DNA of 44,680 nucleotides from Myxococcales bacterium (GTDB lineage Bacteria > Myxococcota_A > Polyangia > Polyangiales > Polyangiaceae), in the NCBI GenBank assembly GCA_020430845.1, contig JAGQJA010000101.1, forward strand, positions 1 through 44,680. Direction: 5' to 3'. Shown here piece after piece: positions 7,949-15,831 of the stretch (position 1 is the stretch's first letter; each line of letters starts with the position of its first letter). Position numbers and translations under genes: made by a program. Below the pieces are notes generated by a model. The model was not told the origin of the DNA. It saw nothing but the letters and a program-made list of their open reading frames with translations, and ran no database searches.

Positions 7949-7965
7949 GCGACGGAAAGCGTCGC
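7949..7965. other. short inverted repeat downstream of the LysR gene
   Basis: GCGACG (7949-7954) and CGTCGC (7960-7965) flank the loop GAAAG. The hairpin begins 13 bases beyond the LysR stop codon on the minus strand and could end that transcript, but no T run follows it, so a terminator call would be weak. The rest of the 7823-7977 gap shows nothing else definite. Confidence 0.25.
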
Positions 7966-7977
7966 CCACGCGCGCGC

Positions 7978-8949
7978 TCAGCTGTCCAGGCCGCGTCCGA
8001 ACGCGACGAGCTCGTCCTTGACCTTCATCGCCGCCTTCGTGCGGTGCATGTCGGCGCGGTACAGCAGGCAGATGGTGTCGGGGATGAACGGAAGATCCGG
8101 GTGGAGCCGCACCAGCGATCCCTCATGCCCGTACGCGCCGACGCGCCGCGGCAACAACGCGGGGCCGATCCCGGCGAGGGCCAGGCTCTTGACCAGCTCG
8201 AGGTCGCCGCACACCAAGCTGCGCACGCTGAGCAGCCCACGGGCCGCGAGCTGATCGGTGAGCTCTCGGCACTGGGGCACGCGCCCGGCATAGATGAGGG
8301 GCCCGGCGAGCAGGCGGTGACGGGCGGCCTCGAACGCCGGATCCGTCTTCGACGGGGGCAGCACGCTCGCGCGCGTCCCGTCCCCCTCCGCGGCGACGAT
8401 GAGCGACGAGAGGGGGCGTGAGGGTGGCGGCGCGTCCTCGGCGACGAGGATGTCCATCGCGTCGTGGAACAGCTCGACGATCACCAGGTCGGGGTGCGGG
8501 TGCGGGTTGACGACCAAGCCGAAATGCGTGCGGCGCTCGAGGACGCTGTCGCGCACGCTCGCGCTCGATTCGTTCGAGATGAGCAGCTCGATCTTGGGGT
8601 GCGCCCGCAGGAACCGCGCCATGAAGGTCGGCAAGAAGTAGGCCCCGAGCGACTCGTGGCAGCCGATGACGAAGGTGCCCTCGTCTCCGCTCTCGAGGCC
8701 CTTCACGCGCTCCTCGGCCACGTCGAGCATGTGGAAGATCTCTTGCGCGTGCTTGAGCAGCTCCTCGCCGGTGACGGTGAGGCGCACGCCGCTGCGCTCG
8801 CGGAGCAGCAGCTGCGTCTTGAGCCGCTCTTCGAGGTTCTGCATGGCCACGGTCAGGGTCGGCTGGCTCACGTGGAGCGCCTTGGCCGCCGCGGTCATGC
8901 TGCCGCTCGACGCGATGGCCTGGAAATAGCGGAGATGCGTGAGGTCCAC
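7978..8949 (-). CDS. LysR-type transcriptional regulator
   Basis: A 323-residue LysR-family protein of normal length, GTG start at 8949. The N-terminal helix-turn-helix is at about 3-60: LRYFQAIASSGSMTAAAKALHVSQPTLTVAMQNLE. A linker helix and a periplasmic-binding-protein-like effector domain follow from about 90, beginning GTFVIGCHESLGAYFLP. The effector ligand cannot be told from sequence. The gene is divergent from a beta-propeller cytochrome, and a palindrome of LysR type (8978-8994) lies 28 bases upstream of its start, so it probably regulates itself and perhaps its neighbour. It is not clearly an OxyR orthologue: the two OxyR redox Cys residues are not evident in the expected context. 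Confidence 0.93.
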   Translation of the reverse strand: MDLTHLRYFQAIASSGSMTAAAKALHVSQPTLTVAMQNLEERLKTQLLLRERSGVRLTVTGEELLKHAQEIFHMLDVAEERVKGLESGDEGTFVIGCHESLGAYFLPTFMARFLRAHPKIELLISNESSASVRDSVLERRTHFGLVVNPHPHPDLVIVELFHDAMDILVAEDAPPPSRPLSSLIVAAEGDGTRASVLPPSKTDPAFEAARHRLLAGPLIYAGRVPQCRELTDQLAARGLLSVRSLVCGDLELVKSLALAGIGPALLPRRVGAYGHEGSLVRLHPDLPFIPDTICLLYRADMHRTKAAMKVKDELVAFGRGLDS

Positions 8950-8977
8950 GGACGACGGCGTACCACGCGCGTCGCGT

Positions 8978-8994
8978 CATAGGCGAGCGCTATG
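8978..8994. promoter_or_regulatory. LysR-type binding palindrome, ATAG-N7-CTAT
   Basis: CATAG (8978-8982), seven bases, then CTATG (8990-8994) form a perfect palindrome containing T-N11-A, the core of LysR-family sites. The inner part ATAG-N7-CTAT is the element known from OxyR sites. It lies in the 220-base gap between the divergent LysR gene and the cytochrome gene, 28 bases from the LysR start codon, where autoregulators of this family usually bind. Only one copy of the motif is seen, whereas full OxyR sites have two. Confidence 0.55.
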
Positions 8995-9154
8995 GGTGCC
9001 ATGCGCCGCCAGCGACTTCCCGGACGGCGCGCGCCGAGCCACCTTGCTGGAGCAGACGGCGCGACGCGGGCGTGCGCCTCCACTGCCTGTCTTCGGCCTC
9101 GCCCCGGCGAGCGCGCGACGGCCGAGCTGCGCCTTGTCTCCGCCCGTTCTTGTC

Positions 9155-9161
9155 GAGGAGG
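9155..9161 (+). promoter_or_regulatory. ribosome binding site that sets the cytochrome gene start
   Basis: GAGGAGG lies eight bases before ATG 9170. The frame stays open back to 8939, but this site together with the signal peptide that follows at once shows that translation begins at 9170. Confidence 0.8.
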
Positions 9162-9169
9162 ACGAACCG

Positions 9170-11824
9170 ATGACCGAACGAACCCCCTTCCGCCGCGCGA
9201 CGCTCGCGCGGCTCACCGTAGGCGCGACGGCGCTCTTGGTGCTCGCGAAGCTCACCGCGTGCAGCTCGAGCGGCGACGAGAACCCGGGCGCCAAGCCCGG
9301 GGCCGACGCCGGCGACGTCGACGGAGGCCCCACGGGACCGACCACCATCGCCGCGGGACCGAGCCGCGGCTCGGCGGTGGCGGTCTCGGGTGACGACTCC
9401 GTCGTCGTGATGGTCAACCGCGACGCCGGCTCCGTGAGCGTCTTCAAGGTGACGTACCCCGACGAGGCTCCGCCTCAGGTCGACAAGGTCGCCGACGTGG
9501 CGGTGGGCGGCGAGCCCTGGCAGGTGGTGATCTCGCCCGACGGCGCGACGGCCTACGTCGTGCTGCGCAAGGACCAGAAGCTCGTACGCATCGTCGATCT
9601 CAAGGGCGCGCCCAAGGTCGACGGCGAGGCGAAGACCGGCTCCGAGCCGACCGGCGTCGCCCTGACCCCGAGCGGCGCGCGCGCGTGGGTCGCCAACTGG
9701 GTCGACGGCACGCTGAGCGGCATCGACACCAAGACGATGGCGACCGTCAGCACGGTCGACCTCAACGCGTCGCTCGTGGCGACGGGCCTCTTGGGCGACG
9801 TCCAGGCGCGCCCATCGCTCGCGCACCCTCGCTCGGTCTCGATCACCAACAACGGTGACCCCAACGACGACGACGAGAGCATCTACGTCACCGAGTACTA
9901 CGCGCAGCGCACCGAGCGTGTCGCCACCGACGGCTCGAACGCGGACCTCGCCCGCAGCGCGATCGTCTACAAGGTCAAGATCGCCGACAAGAGCGTCTCG
10001 ACGATCCGCCTCGCGCCGATCGCCGACATGGGCTTCAAGGACTCCGCCGGCGGACAGGCGGGCTGCTTCCCCAACCAGCTGCAGTCGATCACCATCCACG
10101 ACAAGTACGCGTACGTCGCGAGCATCTGCGCGTCACCCAAGGGCCCCACGGGCGTCGTGACCCCGGGCGGTGTCGCCGACGTGTCGAACGTCAAGACCAC
10201 GACGCACGGCGCGGTGAGCGTCATCGACCTCGCCTCGGACAAGGAGGTCACGGGCGCTACGGCGAGCCTCAACGCGCGATTCGACGGCCTCTACACGGCG
10301 CGCTCGACGCCCGACGACGGCTCGCGTCGCTACCCGGGCGTGCCCGTCGACGTGGGCTTCGTGCGCGGCGGCGGCGTGGGCTACGTCGCGTCGAACGCGG
10401 GCGACGCCGTGTTCCGCGTGCAGTACGACCTGGCGAGCGGGAGCTCGATCGGCGAGGTCGGCGCGCCCAACCAGCTCTTCATCAACCTGAGCCCGGCGAC
10501 CGCGCCCGCGGGCAAGCAGGGGCAGAACCCCATCGGCATCGCGACCGCGCAGCTCGACGCGCACAAGCGCTTCGCGTTCGTCGCCAACGACGCGACGCGC
10601 AACCTCGCCGTCATCGACTTCAACACGCAGTCGGTGGCCGGCACCGCCGAGGCGCCCGTGGTGCAGCAGGGCGCAGCGATGCCGACGCCCGGCTCGCTCG
10701 AGGACAAGGTGCGCAAGGGCAAGCGCTTCTTCAACACGGGCGTCGGCCGCTGGTCGCTCAAGGGTCAAGCGTGGGGCGCGTGCCAGTCGTGCCACGCCGA
10801 CGGGCTCACCGACAACGTGACCTGGTACTTCGCGCGCGGTCCGCGTCAGTCGACGAGCCTCGACGGCACGTTCTCCAAGAAGGACCCGAACGATCAGCGC
10901 ATCCTCAACTGGACGGCCATCTTCGACGAGGTCGCCGACTTCGAGCTCAACACGCGCGGCATCTCGGGAGGCGTCGGCGCGACGGTGCACACCAAGAGCA
11001 CGCCCCCGTCGAACGGCGACCGCATCGACCTCGCGGGCCTCGGCCACGCGGGCCTCAGCGGCTCGGCCGAGCAGGCCGCCGATCCGGCCAACCCCGCGGG
11101 CCTCGCGCAGGCGGGGCTGCTCTCGGACTGGGACGAGATCAAGGAGTACATGCGCACGATCCGTCCGCCGCGCGGCGCGACCAACGTCGACGCGCAGAAG
11201 GTCGCCGAGGGGCGAAAGCTCTTCGCGGGCGAGGGGAGCTGCCAGGGCTGCCACGGCGGCGACAAGTGGACGATCTCGAAGATGTTCTACGCGCCGAGCG
11301 CCGCCAAGAGCGCCGAGCTCAACGCCAAGGCGTGGACGCCTCCTCCGGGCTTCCCCGCGTCGCTCCTGCCGGCCGCCGACGTCGACAAGCGCTTCATGCG
11401 GTTCGGCAACGGCAACCCCGGCGCCTTCGACCAGATCCAGTGCATCCTGCGACCCGTCGGCACGTTCAACGTGGCCGACACCGTGAGCGGCATCGCGGAG
11501 CTCCGCGGAGACATGTCGACCCCGGGGCAGGGTGACGAGGTCAACGGGCGCGGCTTCAACCCGCCGTCGTTGCTCGGGCTCCAGACCGGGGCGCCGTACC
11601 TGCACGCGGGCGGCGCGTCTTCGCTCGAGAGCCTGTTCTCGCCCACGTTCAAGGATCACTACGCGGCCCTCGCGCCGAACTTCCTCTCCGAGACCGACCC
11701 ACAGGAGCGCGCGAAGAAGATCGACCAGCTCGTGCACTTCTTGCTCAGCGTCGACGCGTCGACGCCGGTGGTGGCGGCGCCGACCAGCGCGGGCGCTCAG
11801 GGAGGGAGCTTCTGCGCAGAGTGA
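9170..11824 (+). CDS. di-haem c-type cytochrome lipoprotein with N-terminal beta-propeller
   Basis: An 884-residue exported protein. The signal peptide ends at a lipobox-like LTAC (Cys31). Residues about 60-500 contain repeats of the YVTN/YncE beta-propeller type, such as VAVGGEPWQVVISPDGATAY and EPTGVALTPSGARAWVAN. The C-terminal part has two haem c motifs, CQSCH (538-542) and CQGCH (691-695), in a layout related to di-haem peroxidase/MauG-like domains, with FNPPSLLGLQTGAPYLHAGG near the end. It probably passes electrons in the periplasm or on the outer surface; the donor and acceptor are unknown. A strong ribosome site sets the start. It is divergent from the LysR gene and ends before a clear terminator. 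Confidence 0.92.
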   Translation: MTERTPFRRATLARLTVGATALLVLAKLTACSSSGDENPGAKPGADAGDVDGGPTGPTTIAAGPSRGSAVAVSGDDSVVVMVNRDAGSVSVFKVTYPDEAPPQVDKVADVAVGGEPWQVVISPDGATAYVVLRKDQKLVRIVDLKGAPKVDGEAKTGSEPTGVALTPSGARAWVANWVDGTLSGIDTKTMATVSTVDLNASLVATGLLGDVQARPSLAHPRSVSITNNGDPNDDDESIYVTEYYAQRTERVATDGSNADLARSAIVYKVKIADKSVSTIRLAPIADMGFKDSAGGQAGCFPNQLQSITIHDKYAYVASICASPKGPTGVVTPGGVADVSNVKTTTHGAVSVIDLASDKEVTGATASLNARFDGLYTARSTPDDGSRRYPGVPVDVGFVRGGGVGYVASNAGDAVFRVQYDLASGSSIGEVGAPNQLFINLSPATAPAGKQGQNPIGIATAQLDAHKRFAFVANDATRNLAVIDFNTQSVAGTAEAPVVQQGAAMPTPGSLEDKVRKGKRFFNTGVGRWSLKGQAWGACQSCHADGLTDNVTWYFARGPRQSTSLDGTFSKKDPNDQRILNWTAIFDEVADFELNTRGISGGVGATVHTKSTPPSNGDRIDLAGLGHAGLSGSAEQAADPANPAGLAQAGLLSDWDEIKEYMRTIRPPRGATNVDAQKVAEGRKLFAGEGSCQGCHGGDKWTISKMFYAPSAAKSAELNAKAWTPPPGFPASLLPAADVDKRFMRFGNGNPGAFDQIQCILRPVGTFNVADTVSGIAELRGDMSTPGQGDEVNGRGFNPPSLLGLQTGAPYLHAGGASSLESLFSPTFKDHYAALAPNFLSETDPQERAKKIDQLVHFLLSVDASTPVVAAPTSAGAQGGSFCAE

Positions 11825-11923
11825 TTTTCGTGCACGAGCGTGGATCCGCCCGCGGCGGCCGCGCGTACCTAGAGTGCTCGTCCCCCAACTGAGCAAGCAC
11901 GGCGGGCCGTCCCGCCGCTCCGA

Positions 11924-11967
11924 GCCCCCGCTGCCAACGTTCTCCTGGCAGCGGGGGCGCTTTTTTT
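11924..11967 (+). terminator. rho-independent terminator
   Basis: A perfect 13-bp stem pairs GCCCCCGCTGCCA (11924-11936) with TGGCAGCGGGGGC (11946-11958) around a 9-base loop. A run of seven T residues (11961-11967) follows. It lies 100 bases after the cytochrome stop and nine bases before the convergent kinase gene ends, and is the clearest terminator in the window. Confidence 0.92.
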
Positions 11968-11975
11968 GTGGCGGC

Positions 11976-13247
11976 TCAGCGCGCGAACGCGACCGACAGG
12001 GCGACGCCGACCCCGAGCGCGACGACCGCGGCCACAACGAGGCGCACGGTCCACGTACGCTGCGGCGACGGCCCGAGGCCGGGGATGGACTCGGGCCCCG
12101 CGTAGCTCGGCGGACCTGCGGCCACGCCGCCCGCGTGCGGGGTCGGCCCGCGGGCCACGGCCCCGCTCTCGGGCGCCGTCGGCGTCGAGAGGCGCGGGTC
12201 GGTCCTCGGCCCGGTGTGCGCGGCCGCGTCGCTCTTGACCCGCGTGCCCGACGACGCGAGCGGCAACGTCTTCGACACAGGCACCGCCGAGAGCGCCTTC
12301 GCGAGGTCGGCCCCGATCGCGTGCGCCTGACCGCCCACGAGAGGCAGGGTCTTCTCGATCGGGGGCTGACGCGCGGCGAGGGCGGGGCGCTCGCGTCGCT
12401 TGGTCGGCTCCTCGACCGCGTCCGCTTGCGGGAGCTTTGGGTCTGAGCCGCGGCACGATCGGAGCGCGTGGGCCACGTCGTCCATCGTCGGAAAGCGCGC
12501 TTCGGGGGCGCGCGAGAGCATGCGCGCGACGACGCGCGCCAGGTCGTCCCCCGCGCTCGGCACCATCTCCCGCATGCGCGCGGGATCGGTGCCCAGGTCA
12601 GGACCGGGATAGAGGCCGGTGACGAGCTCGAACGCCGTGAGACCGAACGCGTACTGATCGGCCAGCGGCGACGGCGGGGCGCCGTCGATGAGCTCGGGCG
12701 CCATGTAGCGGGGCGTGCCGACGAACTGCCCGAGCATCGTCTGGAAGGCGGTGCCGGTCGTCTGGACGGGCTTGGCGAGCCCGAAGTCGAGCACCTTCAC
12801 CACGCCCTCCTCGGAGACCATGATGTTGGCGGGCTTGATGTCACGGTGCACGAGGCCCGCCTTGTGCGCGGCCCACAGCGCGCGCGCGGCGTCCTCGAGC
12901 CACGCCACCTTGGTGCGTACGTTCACGCCGCCGTTCTGCCCCAGGTACCTGCGGAGCGGCTGGCCGACCACGAGCTCCATGGCGATGAACGAGACGCCGC
13001 CCTCCTCGCCGAGGTCGTAAATAGCTACAGAATTCGCGTGGTTGAACGCTGCCGCCGAGCGCGCCTCGCGCAGCAGCCGCGCCGCGCCGCCGTGCTCGTC
13101 GCTCCGATCCGGTCGCACGATCTTGAGCGCGACGCTCCGGTCGAGGAGCGTGTCGTGCGCCCGGTACACCTCGCCCATGCCACCGCGCCCGAGCGCGGCC
13201 TCGATCTGATAGCGCCCCACGCGCGCTCCAGGGTCGAACGACACCAA
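11976..13247 (-). CDS. membrane-anchored Ser/Thr protein kinase, PknB type
   Basis: A 423-residue Hanks-type kinase. The catalytic domain covers about 13-275: glycine loop GRGGMGEVY (20-28), ATP-binding Lys42, Glu61, HRDIKPAN with catalytic Asp136 and Asn141, DFG at 154-156, and the APE motif in YMAPELIDG (181-189). A long Pro/Thr/Ala-rich linker of about 120 residues follows. The last 25 residues include a hydrophobic helix ([20 protein letters not shown]). The kinase would be cytoplasmic and tethered by its C-terminus with almost no external sensor domain, so signals are more likely to be received inside the cell or in the membrane. The start may be TTG 13247 or GTG 13244; neither has a strong ribosome site. 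All catalytic residues are intact. Confidence 0.95.
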   Translation of the reverse strand: MVSFDPGARVGRYQIEAALGRGGMGEVYRAHDTLLDRSVALKIVRPDRSDEHGGAARLLREARSAAAFNHANSVAIYDLGEEGGVSFIAMELVVGQPLRRYLGQNGGVNVRTKVAWLEDAARALWAAHKAGLVHRDIKPANIMVSEEGVVKVLDFGLAKPVQTTGTAFQTMLGQFVGTPRYMAPELIDGAPPSPLADQYAFGLTAFELVTGLYPGPDLGTDPARMREMVPSAGDDLARVVARMLSRAPEARFPTMDDVAHALRSCRGSDPKLPQADAVEEPTKRRERPALAARQPPIEKTLPLVGGQAHAIGADLAKALSAVPVSKTLPLASSGTRVKSDAAAHTGPRTDPRLSTPTAPESGAVARGPTPHAGGVAAGPPSYAGPESIPGLGPSPQRTWTVRLVVAAVVALGVGVALSVAFAR

Positions 13248-13335
13248 CAGGGATTATCCGGGCTCACCGCGGCCCCCGCAATGGGCGTGACGAGAGCCGC
13301 GACACCGCGGCCCATCTGGGGTAAGACCCGGCGCG

Positions 13336-14367
13336 ATGACGATCGGCGCCAGCACCGTGAAAAAGCAGGGGCCGGACGCGCGAGAGCTCGCTCCAGAGCT
13401 GTGCGTTCGCCTCCACGATCTGATGCTCCGGGCCCGCCTCCTCGAGGAGCGCCTCATCACGATGTACCGTCAGGGCGACGGCTACTTCTGGATCGGCGGT
13501 CCGGGCGAAGAGGCGTTCAGCGTCCCGCTCGGTCTGCTCGTCGACAAGGGGCAGGGCATCCACCACGACTACCTGCACCTGCACTACCGGGCGAGCGGCA
13601 CGCTGCTGGCGCTGGGCGCCGACCCGGTCGACAGCATGCGCCAGATGAAGAACACGGCGACCGACCCGTACTCGCGCGGCCGCAACTTTGCGAGCCACTA
13701 CACGGCGCGCAAGTGGAACGTCGCGCCCGTCAGCTCGCCCATCGAGGTGCAGTACTCGATCGCGCCGGGCACGGCGATGGCCCAGCGCAAGCCGGGCTGC
13801 AAGGGCATCACCGTCGTCACGGGCGGCGACGCCGGCACGGCCGAGGGCGACTTCGCCACGTGCCTCGTGTGGAGCTCGCGCAAGGGCAGCGAGCTGCCGA
13901 TCCTCATCATCGTCACCAACAACCAGTACGGCATCTCGACCCCGTACGCCGGGCAGCACGGCGAGGCGCGCATCAGCGACCGCGGAAAGCCGTTCGGCAT
14001 GGAGACGGCCACGATCGACGGCAACGACGTCGAGACCGCGTACCACGGGGTCAAGCGCGCCATCGACTACGTGCGCACCGAGCGCAAGCCGTACCTGCTC
14101 GAGGTCATGGTCTCGCGCCTGTACGGTCACTCTTCGGCGTCGGGCGCGAACTTCGTCAAGGACGAGGACGACTGCCTCGCGCGCTTCGAGCGGCGCCTCG
14201 AGGAGCGAAAGATCCTGACGCGCGCCGTCATGGACGAGCAGCGCGCGAAGATCACGCAGGAGTTCCTCGAGGCGAGCAAGCGCGTACGCGAGGAGCCCCA
14301 ACCGGAGCCGCACCAGATCTGGGAGCACGTGTTCGCGACCAAGAACCTCGTCGGCGGGGAGGCCTGA
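13336..14367 (+). CDS. 2-oxoacid dehydrogenase E1 component, alpha subunit
   Basis: A 343-residue thiamine-diphosphate enzyme subunit, about the usual length. The TPP motif runs from GGDAGTAEGDF (163-173) to VTNNQYGIST (193-202); most family members have GDG where this has GDA. HYTARKWN and a terminal helical region fit E1 alpha of the pyruvate or branched-chain type. With the beta subunit it would decarboxylate a 2-oxo acid and pass the acyl group to the lipoyl domain of an E2. The sequence style, with FWIGGPGEEAF near residue 51, suggests the branched-chain (Bkd) class, but pyruvate is not excluded. It starts a run of four same-strand genes. No E2 or E3 gene is in the window. Confidence 0.9.
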   Translation: MTIGASTVKKQGPDARELAPELCVRLHDLMLRARLLEERLITMYRQGDGYFWIGGPGEEAFSVPLGLLVDKGQGIHHDYLHLHYRASGTLLALGADPVDSMRQMKNTATDPYSRGRNFASHYTARKWNVAPVSSPIEVQYSIAPGTAMAQRKPGCKGITVVTGGDAGTAEGDFATCLVWSSRKGSELPILIIVTNNQYGISTPYAGQHGEARISDRGKPFGMETATIDGNDVETAYHGVKRAIDYVRTERKPYLLEVMVSRLYGHSSASGANFVKDEDDCLARFERRLEERKILTRAVMDEQRAKITQEFLEASKRVREEPQPEPHQIWEHVFATKNLVGGEA

Positions 14368-14370
14368 TCC

Positions 14371-15438
14371 ATGGCGACGATGGTGCAAGCGATCCGCATG
14401 GCGCTCCACGTGGGCGAGTCGCGCCTGGGCGTGACCGACATCTTCGGCGAGGACGTCGGCCCGCCCCTCGGCGGCGCGTTCACGGCCACGCAGAACCTCG
14501 ACACCGCGTGGAACAGCCCGCTCGACGAGCGCGGCATCGTCGGCGTGGCCATCGGCCTCGCCCTCGCGGGCGCCAAGCCCGTGTGCGAGATCCAGTTCTG
14601 CGACTACGCGTTCAACACGATCGATCTCCTCAAGATCGCGGGCAACACGCACTGGGCGTGCGCCGGAGACTGGAACGTCCCGCTCGTCATGATGACGCCC
14701 GTGGGCGCCGGCATCCGCGGGAGCATCTACCACTCGCACTCGTTCGACGCGCAGGCGACGCGCATCCCCGGCTGGAAGATCGTGATGCCGTCGAACCCGC
14801 TCGACGCGTACGGCCTCATGCTGAGCGCCATCGTCGACCCGAACCCCGTCATGTTCCTCAAGCCCAAGGCGCTGCTTCGCGTCAAGGCCAAGGCGGGCGA
14901 GCGGCTGCCCGGCGAGCCCGACGACGACAAGCTGCTCGCCAAGATGATCGACACGCCCGTGTCGCCCGCCGAGCGCGCCAAGTGGAAGCCGCAGTGGCCC
15001 GAGCTCCAGGAGCACTACGTCCCGATCGGCAAGGCCAAGGTCGCGCGGCCCGGCTCGCACGTGACCGTGGTGACCTACGGGCGCAACGTCCCCATGGCGC
15101 TCGCCGCGGCCGACGAGCTCGCGGCCGAGGGGGTCGACGCCGAGATCCTCGACCTGCGCTCGCTGCACCCCTACGACTGGGACGCCATCCGCGAGAGCGT
15201 CAAGAAGACCCACCGCGTGCTCTGCGTCAACGAGGACACCGAGGTCACGAACTTCGGCGAGCACATCCTCCGCCGCGTGACCGAGGAGCTGTTCTACGAG
15301 CTCTACGCGCCGCCGACGCTGCTCGCCGGCGCGCACGTGCCGGGCATCGGCCTGGCCGACGCGCTCGAGCACGCCAGCGTGCCCACCAAAGAGAAGATCC
15401 GGGCCGCGATCTCCGAGCTCGCCCGACACGAGCCGTGA
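14371..15438 (+). CDS. 2-oxoacid dehydrogenase E1 component, beta subunit
   Basis: A 355-residue protein starting three bases after the alpha stop. It has the transketolase pyrimidine-binding domain (GEDVGPPLGGAF at about 27-38, then IVGVAIGLALAGAKPVCEIQF) and the C-terminal transketolase domain (VTYGRNVPMALAAADELAAEG; EILDLRSLHPYDW). It forms an alpha2-beta2 E1 with the preceding product; the catalytic pocket lies at the interface. Length and domain order are normal. The neighbouring gene overlaps its stop by four bases. Which 2-oxo acid is used cannot be settled here; branched-chain acids are a fair guess, since myxobacteria make much branched-chain fatty acid. Confidence 0.92.
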   Translation: MATMVQAIRMALHVGESRLGVTDIFGEDVGPPLGGAFTATQNLDTAWNSPLDERGIVGVAIGLALAGAKPVCEIQFCDYAFNTIDLLKIAGNTHWACAGDWNVPLVMMTPVGAGIRGSIYHSHSFDAQATRIPGWKIVMPSNPLDAYGLMLSAIVDPNPVMFLKPKALLRVKAKAGERLPGEPDDDKLLAKMIDTPVSPAERAKWKPQWPELQEHYVPIGKAKVARPGSHVTVVTYGRNVPMALAAADELAAEGVDAEILDLRSLHPYDWDAIRESVKKTHRVLCVNEDTEVTNFGEHILRRVTEELFYELYAPPTLLAGAHVPGIGLADALEHASVPTKEKIRAAISELARHEP

Positions 15439-15830
15439 CGTCCGGCGAGGGCGTGCGCGCGGGCGCGTGGCTCGAGGGCGGCTGTCACTGCGGGGCCGTC
15501 CGCCTCCGCGTGCGGCCCGAGGCGTTGCGAGCGCTCGACTGTAACTGCTCGATCTGCCTGAAGAAAGGCTTCGTCCACGTGATCGTCCCGGCCGACCGCT
15601 TCGAGCTGGTCTCCGGCGCCGACGCGCTCACGACGTACACGTTCGGCACGGGCGTCGCGCGCCATCACTTCTGCAAGGTGTGCGGTATGCACCCGTTCTA
15701 CGTGCCCCGGTCCCACCCCGACGGATTCGACGTGAACGCGCGCTGCCTCGACGGCGACGCGCTCGCGGCGTTCGAGATCGAGCCCTTCGACGGCAGGCGG
15801 TGGGAAGACAGCGTCGAGAGCATCCGCTGA
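15435..15830 (+). CDS. GFA/CENP-V-type zinc-binding protein
   Basis: A 131-residue protein of the glutathione-dependent formaldehyde-activating enzyme (GFA) family. Start GTG 15435 overlaps the E1 beta stop in a GTGA junction, so translation is coupled; an in-frame GTG at 15450 is possible. The zinc ligands are visible: Cys17 and Cys19 (CHCG), Cys36, Cys38 and Cys41 (CNCSICLKKG), Cys80 and Cys83 (CKVCG). The pattern GGCHCGAVR is the family signature. Only a few members have proven formaldehyde-glutathione activity; most are of unknown substrate. Coupling to an E1 pair suggests a role linked to that complex, for example handling a reactive carbonyl or thiol adduct, but this is inference. Confidence 0.88.
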   Translation: MTSGEGVRAGAWLEGGCHCGAVRLRVRPEALRALDCNCSICLKKGFVHVIVPADRFELVSGADALTTYTFGTGVARHHFCKVCGMHPFYVPRSHPDGFDVNARCLDGDALAAFEIEPFDGRRWEDSVESIR

Positions 15831-15831
15831 C

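Noticed and set aside
7978-8949. LysR protein as OxyR
   Set aside because: The operator resembles OxyR sites, but the protein lacks an evident redox Cys pair in OxyR context; left as a LysR-type regulator.
10133-12037. Minus-strand open frame of 634 codons
   Set aside because: It covers the end of the cytochrome gene and the terminator on the other strand and is Arg/Val-rich without motifs.
13264-15429. Minus-strand open frame of 721 codons
   Set aside because: Mirror of the E1 alpha and beta genes, with composition typical of antisense frames and no domain.
12468-15434. Very long plus-strand open frame leading into the GFA gene
   Set aside because: It crosses the opposite-strand kinase gene and is out of frame with both E1 genes. 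Only its last part, from 15435, encodes a recognisable protein.
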